This document shows positions 13,828 to 22,280 of a DNA stretch of 64,000 nt, piece by piece. The stretch comes from a virus. The notes under the pieces were generated by a model, which saw only the letters and a list, made by a program, of their open reading frames with translations, was not told the DNA's origin and searched no databases. Both the position numbers and the translations under genes were made by a program. The number at the start of each line of letters is the position of its first letter. Positions within the stretch are counted from its first letter, which is position 1. The DNA is taken from IMG/VR virus record IMGVR_UViG_3300032213_001850, positions 1-64,000 of that record; one strand, written 5' to 3'.

Positions 13828-14715
13828 ATGAGTATAGGATATGCATGTATTAACCTTTCATTAGGTAAAAAGATTACAACGAATAGAACAATGGTCAAAC
13901 GAACTTTCATAGCAAAGGGATTAGACTATGTATCGGATTTGGTATTGCAGAATGTTACAGACCTCGAACAAATTATAGATTGGAACGAACAAAACGGAAT
14001 TAAAATGTATCGTATGAGTAGTGATATGTTTCCTTGGGCAACCGAATACGAATTTACTAAATTAAAAGACTGGAACGAAATACAAAAGATACTACAAAGA
14101 TGTGGTGCAAAGGCAACGATGTATAAACAAAGATTATCATTTCACCCCGGTCCGTTTAATGTATTAGTATCCCCAAAAGAAAATGTGGTATTGAATACGA
14201 TTAAAGATTTAGAAGTGCATGGTCGTATAATGGATGCAATGGAATTATCTAAAACACCTTACAATAAAATTAATATACATTGCAACGGAGTATATGGTGA
14301 CAAGATTGCAGCAATGGATAGGTTTATAACTAACTTTGACAAACTATCTAATTCAGTAAAGAGTAGACTAACAATTGAAAATGATGACAAAGCAAGTATG
14401 TATTCAGTTAAAGACTTAATGTATATACACAATGCAATAAAGATACCTATTGTATTTGACTATCACCACCACACATTTAACACAGGGGATTTGAGTGAAC
14501 GAGATGCATTGGCATTAGCAATTACAACGTGGCCGAAAGGTATAACACCGGCAGTTCATTATTCCGAATCAAAAGCATTACATGAAAACAATACAAAAAT
14601 TAAAGCACAAGCACATTCCGATTATATTACAACCCTCCCCGATACATACGACATGGGTGTGGACATTATGGTTGAAGCAAAACAAAAAGATTTAGCAATA
14701 TTAAAATTTATATAA
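13828..14715 (+). CDS. uvsE: UV damage endonuclease (UvsE/UVDE)
   Basis: A 295-residue TIM-barrel nuclease of the UVDE family, normal in length. It opens with the family start GYACINLSLGKK, has the MYRMSSDMFPW strand near 70, RLSFHPGPFNVL near 110-121, LTIENDDKASMYS near 187-199, and FDYHHHTFNTG near 215. These supply the His, Glu and Asp residues for the metal centre. The enzyme nicks DNA 5' of UV photoproducts and starts an alternative excision repair, useful for a sunlit-water phage. It is the first gene after a perfect promoter element and shares one base with the next gene. Confidence 0.9.
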   Translation: MSIGYACINLSLGKKITTNRTMVKRTFIAKGLDYVSDLVLQNVTDLEQIIDWNEQNGIKMYRMSSDMFPWATEYEFTKLKDWNEIQKILQRCGAKATMYKQRLSFHPGPFNVLVSPKENVVLNTIKDLEVHGRIMDAMELSKTPYNKINIHCNGVYGDKIAAMDRFITNFDKLSNSVKSRLTIENDDKASMYSVKDLMYIHNAIKIPIVFDYHHHTFNTGDLSERDALALAITTWPKGITPAVHYSESKALHENNTKIKAQAHSDYITTLPDTYDMGVDIMVEAKQKDLAILKFI

Positions 14716-15074
14716 TGAAAAAATACGCATTATTCATCGGAAGATGGCAAACATGGCACAAAGGACATGAATGGTTAATTAATCAACAATTAAAAAAGGG
14801 AAAGAATTGTTGGGTTGCAATTAGAGATGTACAAAAGGATGAAAATAATCCTAAATCAGCACAAGAAGTATTACAAGAATTACAAAAAGAACCATTTTTT
14901 ACTCAAAATTGGGATAAAATCTTATTATCGATTATTCCAGATATTGAAAGTGTAAATTATGGTAGAGGTGTTGGATATGAGGTTATATACCATGAACCTC
15001 CTACTAACATTGAAGTAATTAGTGGAACTAAAATCCGTAAAGGTGAAATTGAAAAAGATGGTAGTAGAGCGTAA
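14715..15074 (+). CDS. Cytidylyltransferase-like nucleotidyltransferase
   Basis: A 119-residue minimal nucleotidyltransferase of the cytidylyltransferase/NMN adenylyltransferase superfamily. GRWQTWHKGHEWLI at 9-22 is the (H/T)xGH nucleotide-binding motif, and VISGTKIRKGE near 102-112 is the ISGTxIR phosphate-binding motif. It is shorter than full-length NadM- or CTP-type enzymes (about 150-180 residues) but keeps both ends of the active site. The acceptor could be NMN, a phosphosugar or a phospholipid head group. It overlaps uvsE by one base and the DUF2061 gene by 17. Confidence 0.78.
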   Translation: MKKYALFIGRWQTWHKGHEWLINQQLKKGKNCWVAIRDVQKDENNPKSAQEVLQELQKEPFFTQNWDKILLSIIPDIESVNYGRGVGYEVIYHEPPTNIEVISGTKIRKGEIEKDGSRA

Positions 15075-15267
15075 AAGACACATTGCAAAAACTATCTCAT
15101 ATCGTATTATAAGTACCATAGTTGGTTTCTTATTAATGTGGTTGATAAGTGGTTCAATAAAAGTTGGAGCAGCATTTGGAGTAGCAGAATTGATTTATAA
15201 ACCCATACAATATTATATTCACGAAAGAGTTTGGTATAAGTGGATTAAATACGGATTAAAAAAATAA
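15058..15267 (+). CDS. DUF2061-family small membrane protein
   Basis: A 69-residue protein from the ATG at 15058; an upstream in-frame ATG at 15022 would lie deeper inside the preceding gene and add a Lys-rich stretch. RHIAKTISYRIISTIVGFLL, a second span through SIKVGAAFGVAELIYK and the end YIHERVWYKW match the DUF2061 family of two-span membrane proteins. In bacteria DUF2061 is often linked to sulfate-activation genes (adenylylsulfate kinase), which is of interest beside two sulfotransferase-like genes. The molecular role is unknown. Confidence 0.75.
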   Translation: MVVERKRHIAKTISYRIISTIVGFLLMWLISGSIKVGAAFGVAELIYKPIQYYIHERVWYKWIKYGLKK

Positions 15268-15291
15268 AAACATTATTATAATAATCAAGCT

Positions 15292-15873
15292 ATGGAATTT
15301 ACATATACAATAGAACCCAATTTCTTATCAAAAGAAGAATGTAATGAGATATTAAATTTTTCATTAAAAGAATTAAAATTAGTACCATCCAAAATTGTTA
15401 GTAGCTATATAGATGATACTATTGATACTAATGTAAGAAAATCAAATCAAGTATTTTACCCTTATTATGAAAAATTTCCATTTTTATTGGAAAAAATGAC
15501 TAAATTATTAAATCAATATATTTTTGTTAAAGGTTTTGATTTAGATTATAAAGATAGTCAATTTCAATTTACAGAATATCATCCAGGTGGCCACTTCAAA
15601 TGGCACAGAGATGTTTCTGGAAAAAAAATAACAAATTATGATAGGTATTGTTCGTTGGTGATACAATTAAACGATGAATATGAGGAAGGTGATTTGCAAA
15701 TAAAAGATGATAAAAATAAAACACTAATAGTTGAAAAGGGTGTTGGAAATTTAATATTATTTTTATCTAATATTGAACATAGAGTTATACCCGTAAAAAG
15801 TGGGATTAGATATACATTAGTTAATTGGGTAAAGTTGATAGAAAATAAAAATTATAAAAAAACATTATTATAA
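15292..15873 (+). CDS. 2-oxoglutarate/Fe(II)-dependent oxygenase (P4H type)
   Basis: A 193-residue P4H-type oxygenase, the fifth in the window and separate from the other four. Iron ligands His105 and Asp107 (FKWHRDVSG) and His163 (IEHRVIPV), with Arg173 (GIRYTLVNW) for 2-oxoglutarate. YHPGGHF before the first ligand and EEGDLQI are typical of the PhyH/P4Hc-like PKHD subgroup. It is followed one base later by an SGNH hydrolase gene, repeating the oxygenase-SGNH pairing seen at 7.5-9.5 kb. Substrate unknown. Confidence 0.87.
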   Translation: MEFTYTIEPNFLSKEECNEILNFSLKELKLVPSKIVSSYIDDTIDTNVRKSNQVFYPYYEKFPFLLEKMTKLLNQYIFVKGFDLDYKDSQFQFTEYHPGGHFKWHRDVSGKKITNYDRYCSLVIQLNDEYEEGDLQIKDDKNKTLIVEKGVGNLILFLSNIEHRVIPVKSGIRYTLVNWVKLIENKNYKKTLL

Positions 15874-15874
15874 T

Positions 15875-16528
15875 ATGGGAACTCTTTGGGTATTCGGTGA
15901 TTCTTTTACTAATGGTGATGGGTGTATTAAAACAAAGGGAATTAGAGATGGTGGTACTAAATACTATTATGAATATAAAAAAGCCGGTGACGATATCTGG
16001 CCAAACCATTTAGGGAATTTGTTAAATCTAAAAGTAAAAAATTGTGGCATAAGTGGTGCAAGTAATGATAAAATAATTGATAGAATTATTGATGAATTTA
16101 ATAATTTTAAAAAAGATGATATCGTTTTAATTCAAAAAACATTTTCACAAAGATTTGACACACCAAGTAATAATGAATTAGAGACACATTTTGGTGAATC
16201 ACTTACTATTATGGCTCAAGACTTAGAAAAAAATCCACATATAAAAAATAAATCAGAATTAGAATGTGTGTTAAATTATGGTGTTTTATTTTCGGATAGT
16301 ATCTTATTTAAAGAAAGACACAATAAAAGATTTAATTTTATTAAAAATGTAGTGGATTCCAAAGTTTATAAATGTCATATGTGGGATATTTTTTATTTTA
16401 TGAAATCATTTGAAAACATATCTGAACATACTAACGGTAAAATTATAGACTATCATTTAAGTTTTAATGGCCATAAAAATTTTGCAGACACTTACTATAA
16501 ATTATTATCTAATAAAACATTAATATAA
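15875..16528 (+). CDS. SGNH/GDSL-type hydrolase
   Basis: A 217-residue protein. FGDSFTNGDG (residues 7-16) is block I with the nucleophile Ser10, NCGISGASND has the block II Gly and an Asn, and DYHLSFNGHKNFA near 190 provides the DxxH-like catalytic Asp/His block. No export signal. It follows a 2OG oxygenase gene by one base, so both are surely co-transcribed. Ester removal from a carbohydrate or lipid is the family activity; the substrate is open. Confidence 0.78.
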   Translation: MGTLWVFGDSFTNGDGCIKTKGIRDGGTKYYYEYKKAGDDIWPNHLGNLLNLKVKNCGISGASNDKIIDRIIDEFNNFKKDDIVLIQKTFSQRFDTPSNNELETHFGESLTIMAQDLEKNPHIKNKSELECVLNYGVLFSDSILFKERHNKRFNFIKNVVDSKVYKCHMWDIFYFMKSFENISEHTNGKIIDYHLSFNGHKNFADTYYKLLSNKTLI

Positions 16529-16574
16529 TCTACGATATAAATAAATAAAATACATACTTAAAAAACAAAAAAAT

Positions 16575-17210
16575 ATGAAATTAATACTTGACAAAGGTTC
16601 TAACGGACTAATAACAAGAGAGTTTGCGGAGTATCTCAAAACTCCTGTGTTAAAATCGGAAATAACACAACAGGAATCCGATGAGTTAAGATTGCAACTA
16701 AGTGAAGCTTTAGTAAAACACCCAGGATTAGGTATTTCTGCAACACAAATTGGAATTAAAAAAAGAGCTTGTTTAATTAAATTTGGTGATGAGGAATTAT
16801 TCTTAGTAAATCCAATTGTAAAAGAAAAATCAAAAGAAGGATTCTTATTTTTGGAAGGATGTTTATCAATTCCATCAACTTTAAGGTCACCGGTTAGAAC
16901 TATTAGAGCTTCTAAAGTTGTAATAGATACGGACAATTTAGGTGAATTAACATTTGAAATAAATCCAGAAGGAGATGAGGCAAATAAAACAGTTTCAAAA
17001 GAAACAATGATGACCGTTATCGTTCAACATGAAATTGACCATTTAGACGGAATTACAATTAAAGATAGAGTATATAACACACAGATTGTCAAAAAAACTA
17101 CATATGGTAGAAATGATAAGATTGTTATGAAGTCTCCAAAAGGTGATTTGGAAGAGATTAAATACAAACATGCAAACAAATATTTTTTACAAGGATATGA
17201 AATCGTTTAA
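16575..17210 (+). CDS. def: Peptide deformylase
   Basis: A 211-residue enzyme with all three deformylase motifs: GLGISATQIG (51-60; motif I, with Ser in place of the first Ala), EGCLS (94-98; metal ligand Cys96), and QHEIDHLDG (151-159; His152, His156 and catalytic Glu153). It removes the formyl group from the first Met of new proteins. Deformylases are frequent in marine T4-like phages, where they are thought to support phage or photosystem protein turnover. It is somewhat longer than bacterial enzymes (about 170 residues), with a basic C-terminal extension. Cytoplasmic. Confidence 0.92.
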   Translation: MKLILDKGSNGLITREFAEYLKTPVLKSEITQQESDELRLQLSEALVKHPGLGISATQIGIKKRACLIKFGDEELFLVNPIVKEKSKEGFLFLEGCLSIPSTLRSPVRTIRASKVVIDTDNLGELTFEINPEGDEANKTVSKETMMTVIVQHEIDHLDGITIKDRVYNTQIVKKTTYGRNDKIVMKSPKGDLEEIKYKHANKYFLQGYEIV

Positions 17211-17211
17211 T

Positions 17212-17481
17212 ATGGAAATGATATTAATTATACTATTCCTAGTTTTAGGATTTGCAACAATAATAAGAAATCTTTTATTTAAATTAGAAAAATACGAAGA
17301 TATAATCGAAGAGAATGATAAATTCATCGAATCAGAATTACAAAGAAACGAAGCATTACTGGAGGCATTACGAGAAATTGATACTCGTCAAATGTTTGAG
17401 AAGGATGATGAAGTAGGTTCTATATTTTATCAAATAAAAGAAACTATCGAAAAATTCAAAACAAAACAAAATGCCAATTAG
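17212..17481 (+). CDS. Small membrane-anchored coiled-coil protein
   Basis: About 89 residues from the ATG at 17212, one base after the deformylase stop; a longer in-frame start at 17143 would lie inside def and is less likely. Residues 3-22 are a hydrophobic anchor (ILIILFLVLGFATIIRNLLF). The rest is a charged helix with heptad spacing (KYEDIIEENDKFIESELQ onward), a likely coiled coil. The layout resembles spanin-like or cell-division-like small membrane proteins, but no function is assignable. It overlaps the sigma-factor gene by 11 bases. Confidence 0.55.
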   Translation: MEMILIILFLVLGFATIIRNLLFKLEKYEDIIEENDKFIESELQRNEALLEALREIDTRQMFEKDDEVGSIFYQIKETIEKFKTKQNAN

Positions 17482-18169
17482 AAAAAAAAGGGGCCCTAAT
17501 AGACAATACTTTACGAAGGATACGGAAGATGCTATCATTGAATATAATCTTACAACCGACCAATATATTAAAGATAAATTGTATAGAGAAAGAATTGCAT
17601 CTGCATTTGACAAACTTGCAGAGATAGTTTACAACAAATGGAAGTTTACTTATTTCGATGATGACCCAAAAGATGTAATGGCAGAGGTTGTTGCATTTAT
17701 GATTGAAAAAATTCATATGTATAAAAATGGTAAAGGTAAAGCTTTCTCATACTTTACAATTGTTGCAAGAAACTATCTTATCTTAAATAATAATGCAAAC
17801 TACAAAAGATACAAAGATACGGATATAATGTCTGGTTTACCCGAATCGTTTGATACTGAAAATAATTTTAGAGAAGAGGAGAGAAACGAAGAGCATAGAA
17901 CATTTAATGTTAGAATGTTACAATATTGGGATAAACATTTAGAAAACTATTTTCCTAAAAAAAGAGACATGCAAATTGCAGATTCTGTTTTGGAATTATT
18001 TAGAAGAGCAAATTATATAGAAAACTTTAATAAAAAATCATTATATTTACTTATTAGAGAAATGACCGGACATCCGACTCATTACATAACCAAAGTTGTC
18101 AACAAAATGAAAGAAAGACAAATGGAGTTATATAATGAATTTGATAAAGAAGGTGATATAAAAATTTAA
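17471..18169 (+). CDS. 55: Late-transcription sigma factor, T4 gp55-like
   Basis: A 232-residue protein resembling the minimal sigma-70 family factor gp55. An N-terminal basic segment is followed by helices that fit sigma region 2: FDKLAEIVYNKWKF (47-60) and GKAFSYFTIVARNYLILNNN (89-108), where aromatic residues would open the promoter. A C-terminal helical part (YLLIREMTGHPTHYITKVVNKMKE) could serve as region-4-like or HTH element. In T4, gp55 with the sliding clamp directs host polymerase to late promoters. A recurring ATATTTAT(A/T) motif in front of virion genes in this window is its likely site. It sits three bases before the carbamoyltransferase gene. Confidence 0.7.
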   Translation: MPIRKKRGPNRQYFTKDTEDAIIEYNLTTDQYIKDKLYRERIASAFDKLAEIVYNKWKFTYFDDDPKDVMAEVVAFMIEKIHMYKNGKGKAFSYFTIVARNYLILNNNANYKRYKDTDIMSGLPESFDTENNFREEERNEEHRTFNVRMLQYWDKHLENYFPKKRDMQIADSVLELFRRANYIENFNKKSLYLLIREMTGHPTHYITKVVNKMKERQMELYNEFDKEGDIKI

Positions 18170-18172
18170 TTT

Positions 18173-19870
18173 ATGATACAATTAGGTTTATCAGGATTTT
18201 ACCACGATTCAGCAGCAGCTTTAGTTATAGATGGTAAAGTTATATGTGCAATTGAAGAAGAAAAACTATCCGGCGAAAAGCATGATAGTTCTTTTCCGTT
18301 TAAAGCAATTCAATGGTGTTTAGAATACGCAAAGATAACAATTGATGAAGTTGATATGGTTTGTTGGTATGAAAACCCAAACGATAAATTTGAAAGAGTT
18401 AGAGAAACGATTGGTAAGTGGGGTGGTTTAAGATACCCAATGAAATGGAGACAATTCTTAAAAAGATGGAATCAATCGGAAGGTAATTTAAAAGGAATAT
18501 TAAAATCAATTGGATATGATGGAGAAATTTTATATTCATTACACCATCATTCACATTTAGCACTATCTTACTACACATCACCATTTGATAAAGCAATAGG
18601 TTTGTCAATTGATGGAGTTGGTGAATCACATACGATATATGCAGCAATGTGTGATGAGTTTGGTTTTCATAAAATACAAACATTACACTTTCCACATTCA
18701 TTGGGATTGATTTATTCAGCATTTACTGCTTATTTAGGATTTAAACCAAACGAAGGTGAGTATAAAGTAATGGGCCTTGCTCCATATGGTGATAATGAAA
18801 AATATAATAAGATATTTGATAAAGTTGTTACTACCGGTGGTGAAATAGACATTGTAAAGATGGATATGTCTTACTTTACATGGCATACATCGGATAACGA
18901 TATGTTTAATGATAAGTTGATTGATTTAATTGGATTTCCACCAAGATTCAAAGATGAACCAATAGAACAACATCATAAAGACTTAGCTGCTTCATTACAA
19001 AGATGGTATGAAGCTGCGTTATACTTTATTATCAATAGAATTACAAATACTTGGGAATGTGAGAATTTAGTATTAGGTGGTGGTTGTGCATATAATGGAA
19101 CTGCTAATGGTAAAATTAAACAATTCACTGCAATTAAGAATGTATTCATTCCATTTGCTCCATCGGATAGTGGTTCTGCAATTGGTGCATGTTTATATCA
19201 TTATCATCAAACATTTGGCAATCCCAAAGTAAAAGGTGGAGATAACCAATCACCATATTTGGGTGAGGAGTGGAGTAATCCTGAATTACTTAAAATTATA
19301 TTACAAAATCATAGAAGTAAGGTTGTAATGTATGATACCAATGATGTATTATGTAAAGAAGTTGCAAAGTTAATCAATGAAGGTAATATTGTAGGATGGT
19401 TTCAAGGTAGAACTGAATTTGGTGCAAGAGCATTGGGTAATCGTTCTATATTAGGTAATCCACATTTGTCCGACATTAGAGATAGAATTAATAAGGTTGT
19501 CAAAAAGAGAGAGATGTTTAGACCATTTGCTCCATCGGTTACAATTGAAGATTATCAAAAGTATTTCCTATCAGAAGAAGATGTTCCTTATATGAATCAG
19601 GTTGTCAAAGTTAAAAAAGGAGTAAACATTCCGTCAGTAACCCATGTTGACAATTCTGCAAGGATACAGACACTTAAAAGAGAGGATAATCCACTTTACT
19701 ATGACTTATTAAAGGAGTTCGAAAAACTAACAGGAACACCCATTCTATTGAATACATCATTTAACTTAAAAGACCACACAATGACAAATGACCCACAAAA
19801 AGCAATTTGGACATTTAATAATTGTGATATGAATTATTTAGTATTAGGTAAATTTTTAATTAGCAAATAA
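18173..19870 (+). CDS. NodU/CmcH-type carbamoyltransferase
   Basis: A 565-residue, full-length enzyme. The N-terminal TsaD-like domain shows GFYHDSAAAL (8-17), the GVGES loop near 147, NEGEYKVMGLAPYGD near 195 and LGGGCAYNGTANGKI near 300. The C-terminal YrdC-like domain carries WFQGRTEFGARALGNRS near 409 and MFRPFAPS. Carbamoyl-phosphate and ATP give carbamoyl-AMP, and the carbamoyl group then goes to a hydroxyl of a sugar or other small molecule. Phage members may decorate glycans or modified nucleobases. It shares a base with the SGNH gene downstream. Confidence 0.92.
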   Translation: MIQLGLSGFYHDSAAALVIDGKVICAIEEEKLSGEKHDSSFPFKAIQWCLEYAKITIDEVDMVCWYENPNDKFERVRETIGKWGGLRYPMKWRQFLKRWNQSEGNLKGILKSIGYDGEILYSLHHHSHLALSYYTSPFDKAIGLSIDGVGESHTIYAAMCDEFGFHKIQTLHFPHSLGLIYSAFTAYLGFKPNEGEYKVMGLAPYGDNEKYNKIFDKVVTTGGEIDIVKMDMSYFTWHTSDNDMFNDKLIDLIGFPPRFKDEPIEQHHKDLAASLQRWYEAALYFIINRITNTWECENLVLGGGCAYNGTANGKIKQFTAIKNVFIPFAPSDSGSAIGACLYHYHQTFGNPKVKGGDNQSPYLGEEWSNPELLKIILQNHRSKVVMYDTNDVLCKEVAKLINEGNIVGWFQGRTEFGARALGNRSILGNPHLSDIRDRINKVVKKREMFRPFAPSVTIEDYQKYFLSEEDVPYMNQVVKVKKGVNIPSVTHVDNSARIQTLKREDNPLYYDLLKEFEKLTGTPILLNTSFNLKDHTMTNDPQKAIWTFNNCDMNYLVLGKFLISK

Positions 19871-20646
19871 TGAAAATACATGCATTTGGAGATAGTTGGA
19901 CAGAAGGAGAAGGAACTAACTGGTCCATAGAACAATCATTTAAAGACAGAAAACAATTACAACTATTCAGAAATGAAAGTAGTTGGGTAAACATTCTTGC
20001 CAATAAATTAGGATTAGAACCTGTAAATAATGGGTGGAGTGGTAAAGCAAATAATGTTATTTTTAATGAGGTTATAAATGATTTAAGAAATGGTAAAATT
20101 CATAAAGATGATTTTATTGTTATCATGTGGAGTTCATCGTTAAGAGATTATGTTCCATTTTTACCAAAAGGTGAATGGATAAGTTGGGGACAAATGGAAT
20201 TATCAGCCTTACCACATAAGTTTACAGAATCATATACATACGGAGATGAGAAGTTTAATAATTTTTTGGCTGAGTATAAAAAATTCTTTTTAGGAAATTT
20301 ATTTACACAAAATTATTATAATATAATAAATCAAAATTATATAATTTATTTACAACATATGTTAAATGAATATGGTGTAAAATATATTATGTGTGATGCA
20401 TTTGACTTAATGATTCAAAATTTAGATAAAAAAGATGATAACACTTATTTAATTGATAAATCAACATATTGGGGTTTTGCAAACGAATCTTTGGAATCAT
20501 GGTTAATGAAAAATTATAAAGGTAAAGATGTTTGGGAAAAGAAAATTCCAAACCCAATGAAAGTTGCACAACATCCAAATAAAGAAGGTTACAATCTAAT
20601 AAGTCAGGAACTTTATAATTATATAATAAAGAACAACATAATATAA
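19870..20646 (+). CDS. SGNH/GDSL-like hydrolase
   Basis: A 258-residue protein starting MKIHAFGDSWTEGEGTNW, a clear block I with Ser9 as nucleophile. NNGWSGKANNVIFNEV supplies the block II Gly and Asn, IVIMWSSSLRD the third strand, and AQHPNKEGYNLIS near 235-247 the final His. The DxxH Asp position holds Ala-Gln before His (so the Asp is missing in the usual place); activity is likely but not certain. It lies between the carbamoyltransferase and the first baseplate-module gene. One of six SGNH-like proteins in the window. Confidence 0.7.
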   Translation: MKIHAFGDSWTEGEGTNWSIEQSFKDRKQLQLFRNESSWVNILANKLGLEPVNNGWSGKANNVIFNEVINDLRNGKIHKDDFIVIMWSSSLRDYVPFLPKGEWISWGQMELSALPHKFTESYTYGDEKFNNFLAEYKKFFLGNLFTQNYYNIINQNYIIYLQHMLNEYGVKYIMCDAFDLMIQNLDKKDDNTYLIDKSTYWGFANESLESWLMKNYKGKDVWEKKIPNPMKVAQHPNKEGYNLISQELYNYIIKNNII

Positions 20647-21053
20647 TGTCAAACGAATTTCAATTATTTGATGGTAAAAACTTATCATCATTATTTAAAG
20701 ATATATACGAAAACCAACAAAACAAAAAGAAAAACATTTCCGATTTGATTGAATCACTTCGTAAATTGATTAAAAATGTTGGTGAAGCAACGGTCATTGC
20801 ACCTATCATAAAAGATTTAATTGAGGTATCGGTTAAAAATGATGACCATTTAATTAAACTTGCAACAATTGCACAAAGACTTGCAGCTGCAGAAGCCAAA
20901 GGTATTGGTGAGGATGGTTGGTTAAGTGAACAAGAAAAAGAACAATTACTTGCAGATATGGAGGACGCAATAGATGCTGTTGAAGAAAAAACCAAAGAAA
21001 AAATGGTTGATTTGGAAATAGAAATTGAAGAAATAAAAACTAAAGTAAAATAA
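20646..21053 (+). CDS. Hypothetical coiled-coil virion-module protein
   Basis: A 135-residue acidic helical protein. Residues 25-85 are hydrophobic heptad-like helices, residues 95-135 a very acidic coiled coil (KEQLLADMEDAIDAVEEKT). No cysteine or membrane span. Its start shares one base with the SGNH stop and its stop with the next gene, the gp5-like baseplate protein. By position it is probably an assembly factor or minor baseplate/tail component. Not recognised. Confidence 0.6.
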   Translation: MSNEFQLFDGKNLSSLFKDIYENQQNKKKNISDLIESLRKLIKNVGEATVIAPIIKDLIEVSVKNDDHLIKLATIAQRLAAAEAKGIGEDGWLSEQEKEQLLADMEDAIDAVEEKTKEKMVDLEIEIEEIKTKVK

Positions 21054-22279
21054 TGGAAATAAATTCATTTTTAGCAACTGTTGAAACTGTATATACATCT
21101 TTACCAACTGATAGAAAAATAGATATAGATAGTAATTTCATTCCAAAATATAATGATAATAAAAATTATATTGAATCATTTGATAATATGGAGTATTTGG
21201 GTGCAATTAAATTCAAATCAAATAAAGTAAATTCAAAAAGTGAAAACATTGCATTTCCTTTTGATAAAAATAATATAACATATCCAATAACAGGTGAAAC
21301 TATTGTAATTTTAAAAATACAAGATGGATATTATTGGTTACCATATAGTATTTCTTTATACCCAAATTATAGAGAAAATGCTGCAATTTCTATATCAACT
21401 ACGGATAGGGAACCAATAAGTTTAAATACATCTAATAAAAATGCAGATTATAAATCTGCAAAAGATGGTACACCAAATTCTGCACCTACTAAATCCGATT
21501 CCCAAAAATCTTTATATAAAAAAAATGAAAAGATTAAATTTTTATTACCAAAAGAAGGTGATACAATTTTACAAGGTAGAGTTGGCAATACAATTCGTTT
21601 TAGTGAGTTCTTTTTGACAGAAGATGATAAAACTTCCTCACCTGGAATTTATATTCGTAATAAACAAAATAACGAATTAGATTCTGAGCCGATTGGAACA
21701 TTGGTCGAGGAGAATATTAATAAAGATGGAACTTCTGTATATTTCACATCAGGTAAAGTAAAAGTCCCATTCAAAGAAACAATTAAAAAACAAAAAATAG
21801 CATTTACTAACTATCCAAATTCAACGGATTTGACTGGTGACCAATTATTTGTAAATTCCGATAGAATAGTGTTATCTGCAAAATCAAAAGAATTTATTAT
21901 ATTTGGTAAAAGTAATACGGGTATAATAACTGATGGTAAATTTAGTGTAGATTCTATTGGTGATTCACATATACATTCCAATAACAACATTATATTACAA
22001 ACAAAAAGAAACGTTGTAATATCAACGGATGGTGTTGGTAATATTTGGTTAGGTGAAGTTAAAAAAACATCAGGAAAAGCCGGTGAGCCGGTTCAAAGAG
22101 CAGTATTGGCGGGAGAATTAATTGCATTAATGGAAGAAATGTTGGATGCAATCAATAAGATGGTTTTTGCAACAGGAGTAGGCCCAAGTGGAGCAGGGCC
22201 ACATAATGCTGCAATTTTTACCTCAATTAAGAAAAGATTAGGTAAAATACAATCAAGTAGAACATTTTTAAGTAAATAA
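21053..22279 (+). CDS. Baseplate hub/spike protein, gp5-like OB domain and beta-rich stalk
   Basis: A 408-residue protein. Residues about 165-200 (LPKEGDTILQGRVGNTIRFSEFF) look like the OB-fold of T4 gp5/VgrG-type hub proteins, where GDxxxxGRxGNxIRF is the recurrent strand pattern. Residues 255-330 are a run of short beta strands (SDRIVLSAKSKEFIIFG, then NNIILQTKRNVVISTDG), like the triple-stranded beta-helix of a membrane-piercing spike. No lysozyme domain is present, unlike T4 gp5. The protein would sit at the centre of the baseplate. It is followed by other baseplate genes. Confidence 0.7.
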   Translation: MEINSFLATVETVYTSLPTDRKIDIDSNFIPKYNDNKNYIESFDNMEYLGAIKFKSNKVNSKSENIAFPFDKNNITYPITGETIVILKIQDGYYWLPYSISLYPNYRENAAISISTTDREPISLNTSNKNADYKSAKDGTPNSAPTKSDSQKSLYKKNEKIKFLLPKEGDTILQGRVGNTIRFSEFFLTEDDKTSSPGIYIRNKQNNELDSEPIGTLVEENINKDGTSVYFTSGKVKVPFKETIKKQKIAFTNYPNSTDLTGDQLFVNSDRIVLSAKSKEFIIFGKSNTGIITDGKFSVDSIGDSHIHSNNNIILQTKRNVVISTDGVGNIWLGEVKKTSGKAGEPVQRAVLAGELIALMEEMLDAINKMVFATGVGPSGAGPHNAAIFTSIKKRLGKIQSSRTFLSK

Positions 22280-22280
22280 T

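Noticed and set aside
16536-16543. TATAAATA, the exact T4 late promoter sequence, before the deformylase gene
   Set aside because: It is a single copy within a simple AT repeat in that orientation. The recurring motif in this window is ATATTTAT(A/T), so I do not call this one a promoter.
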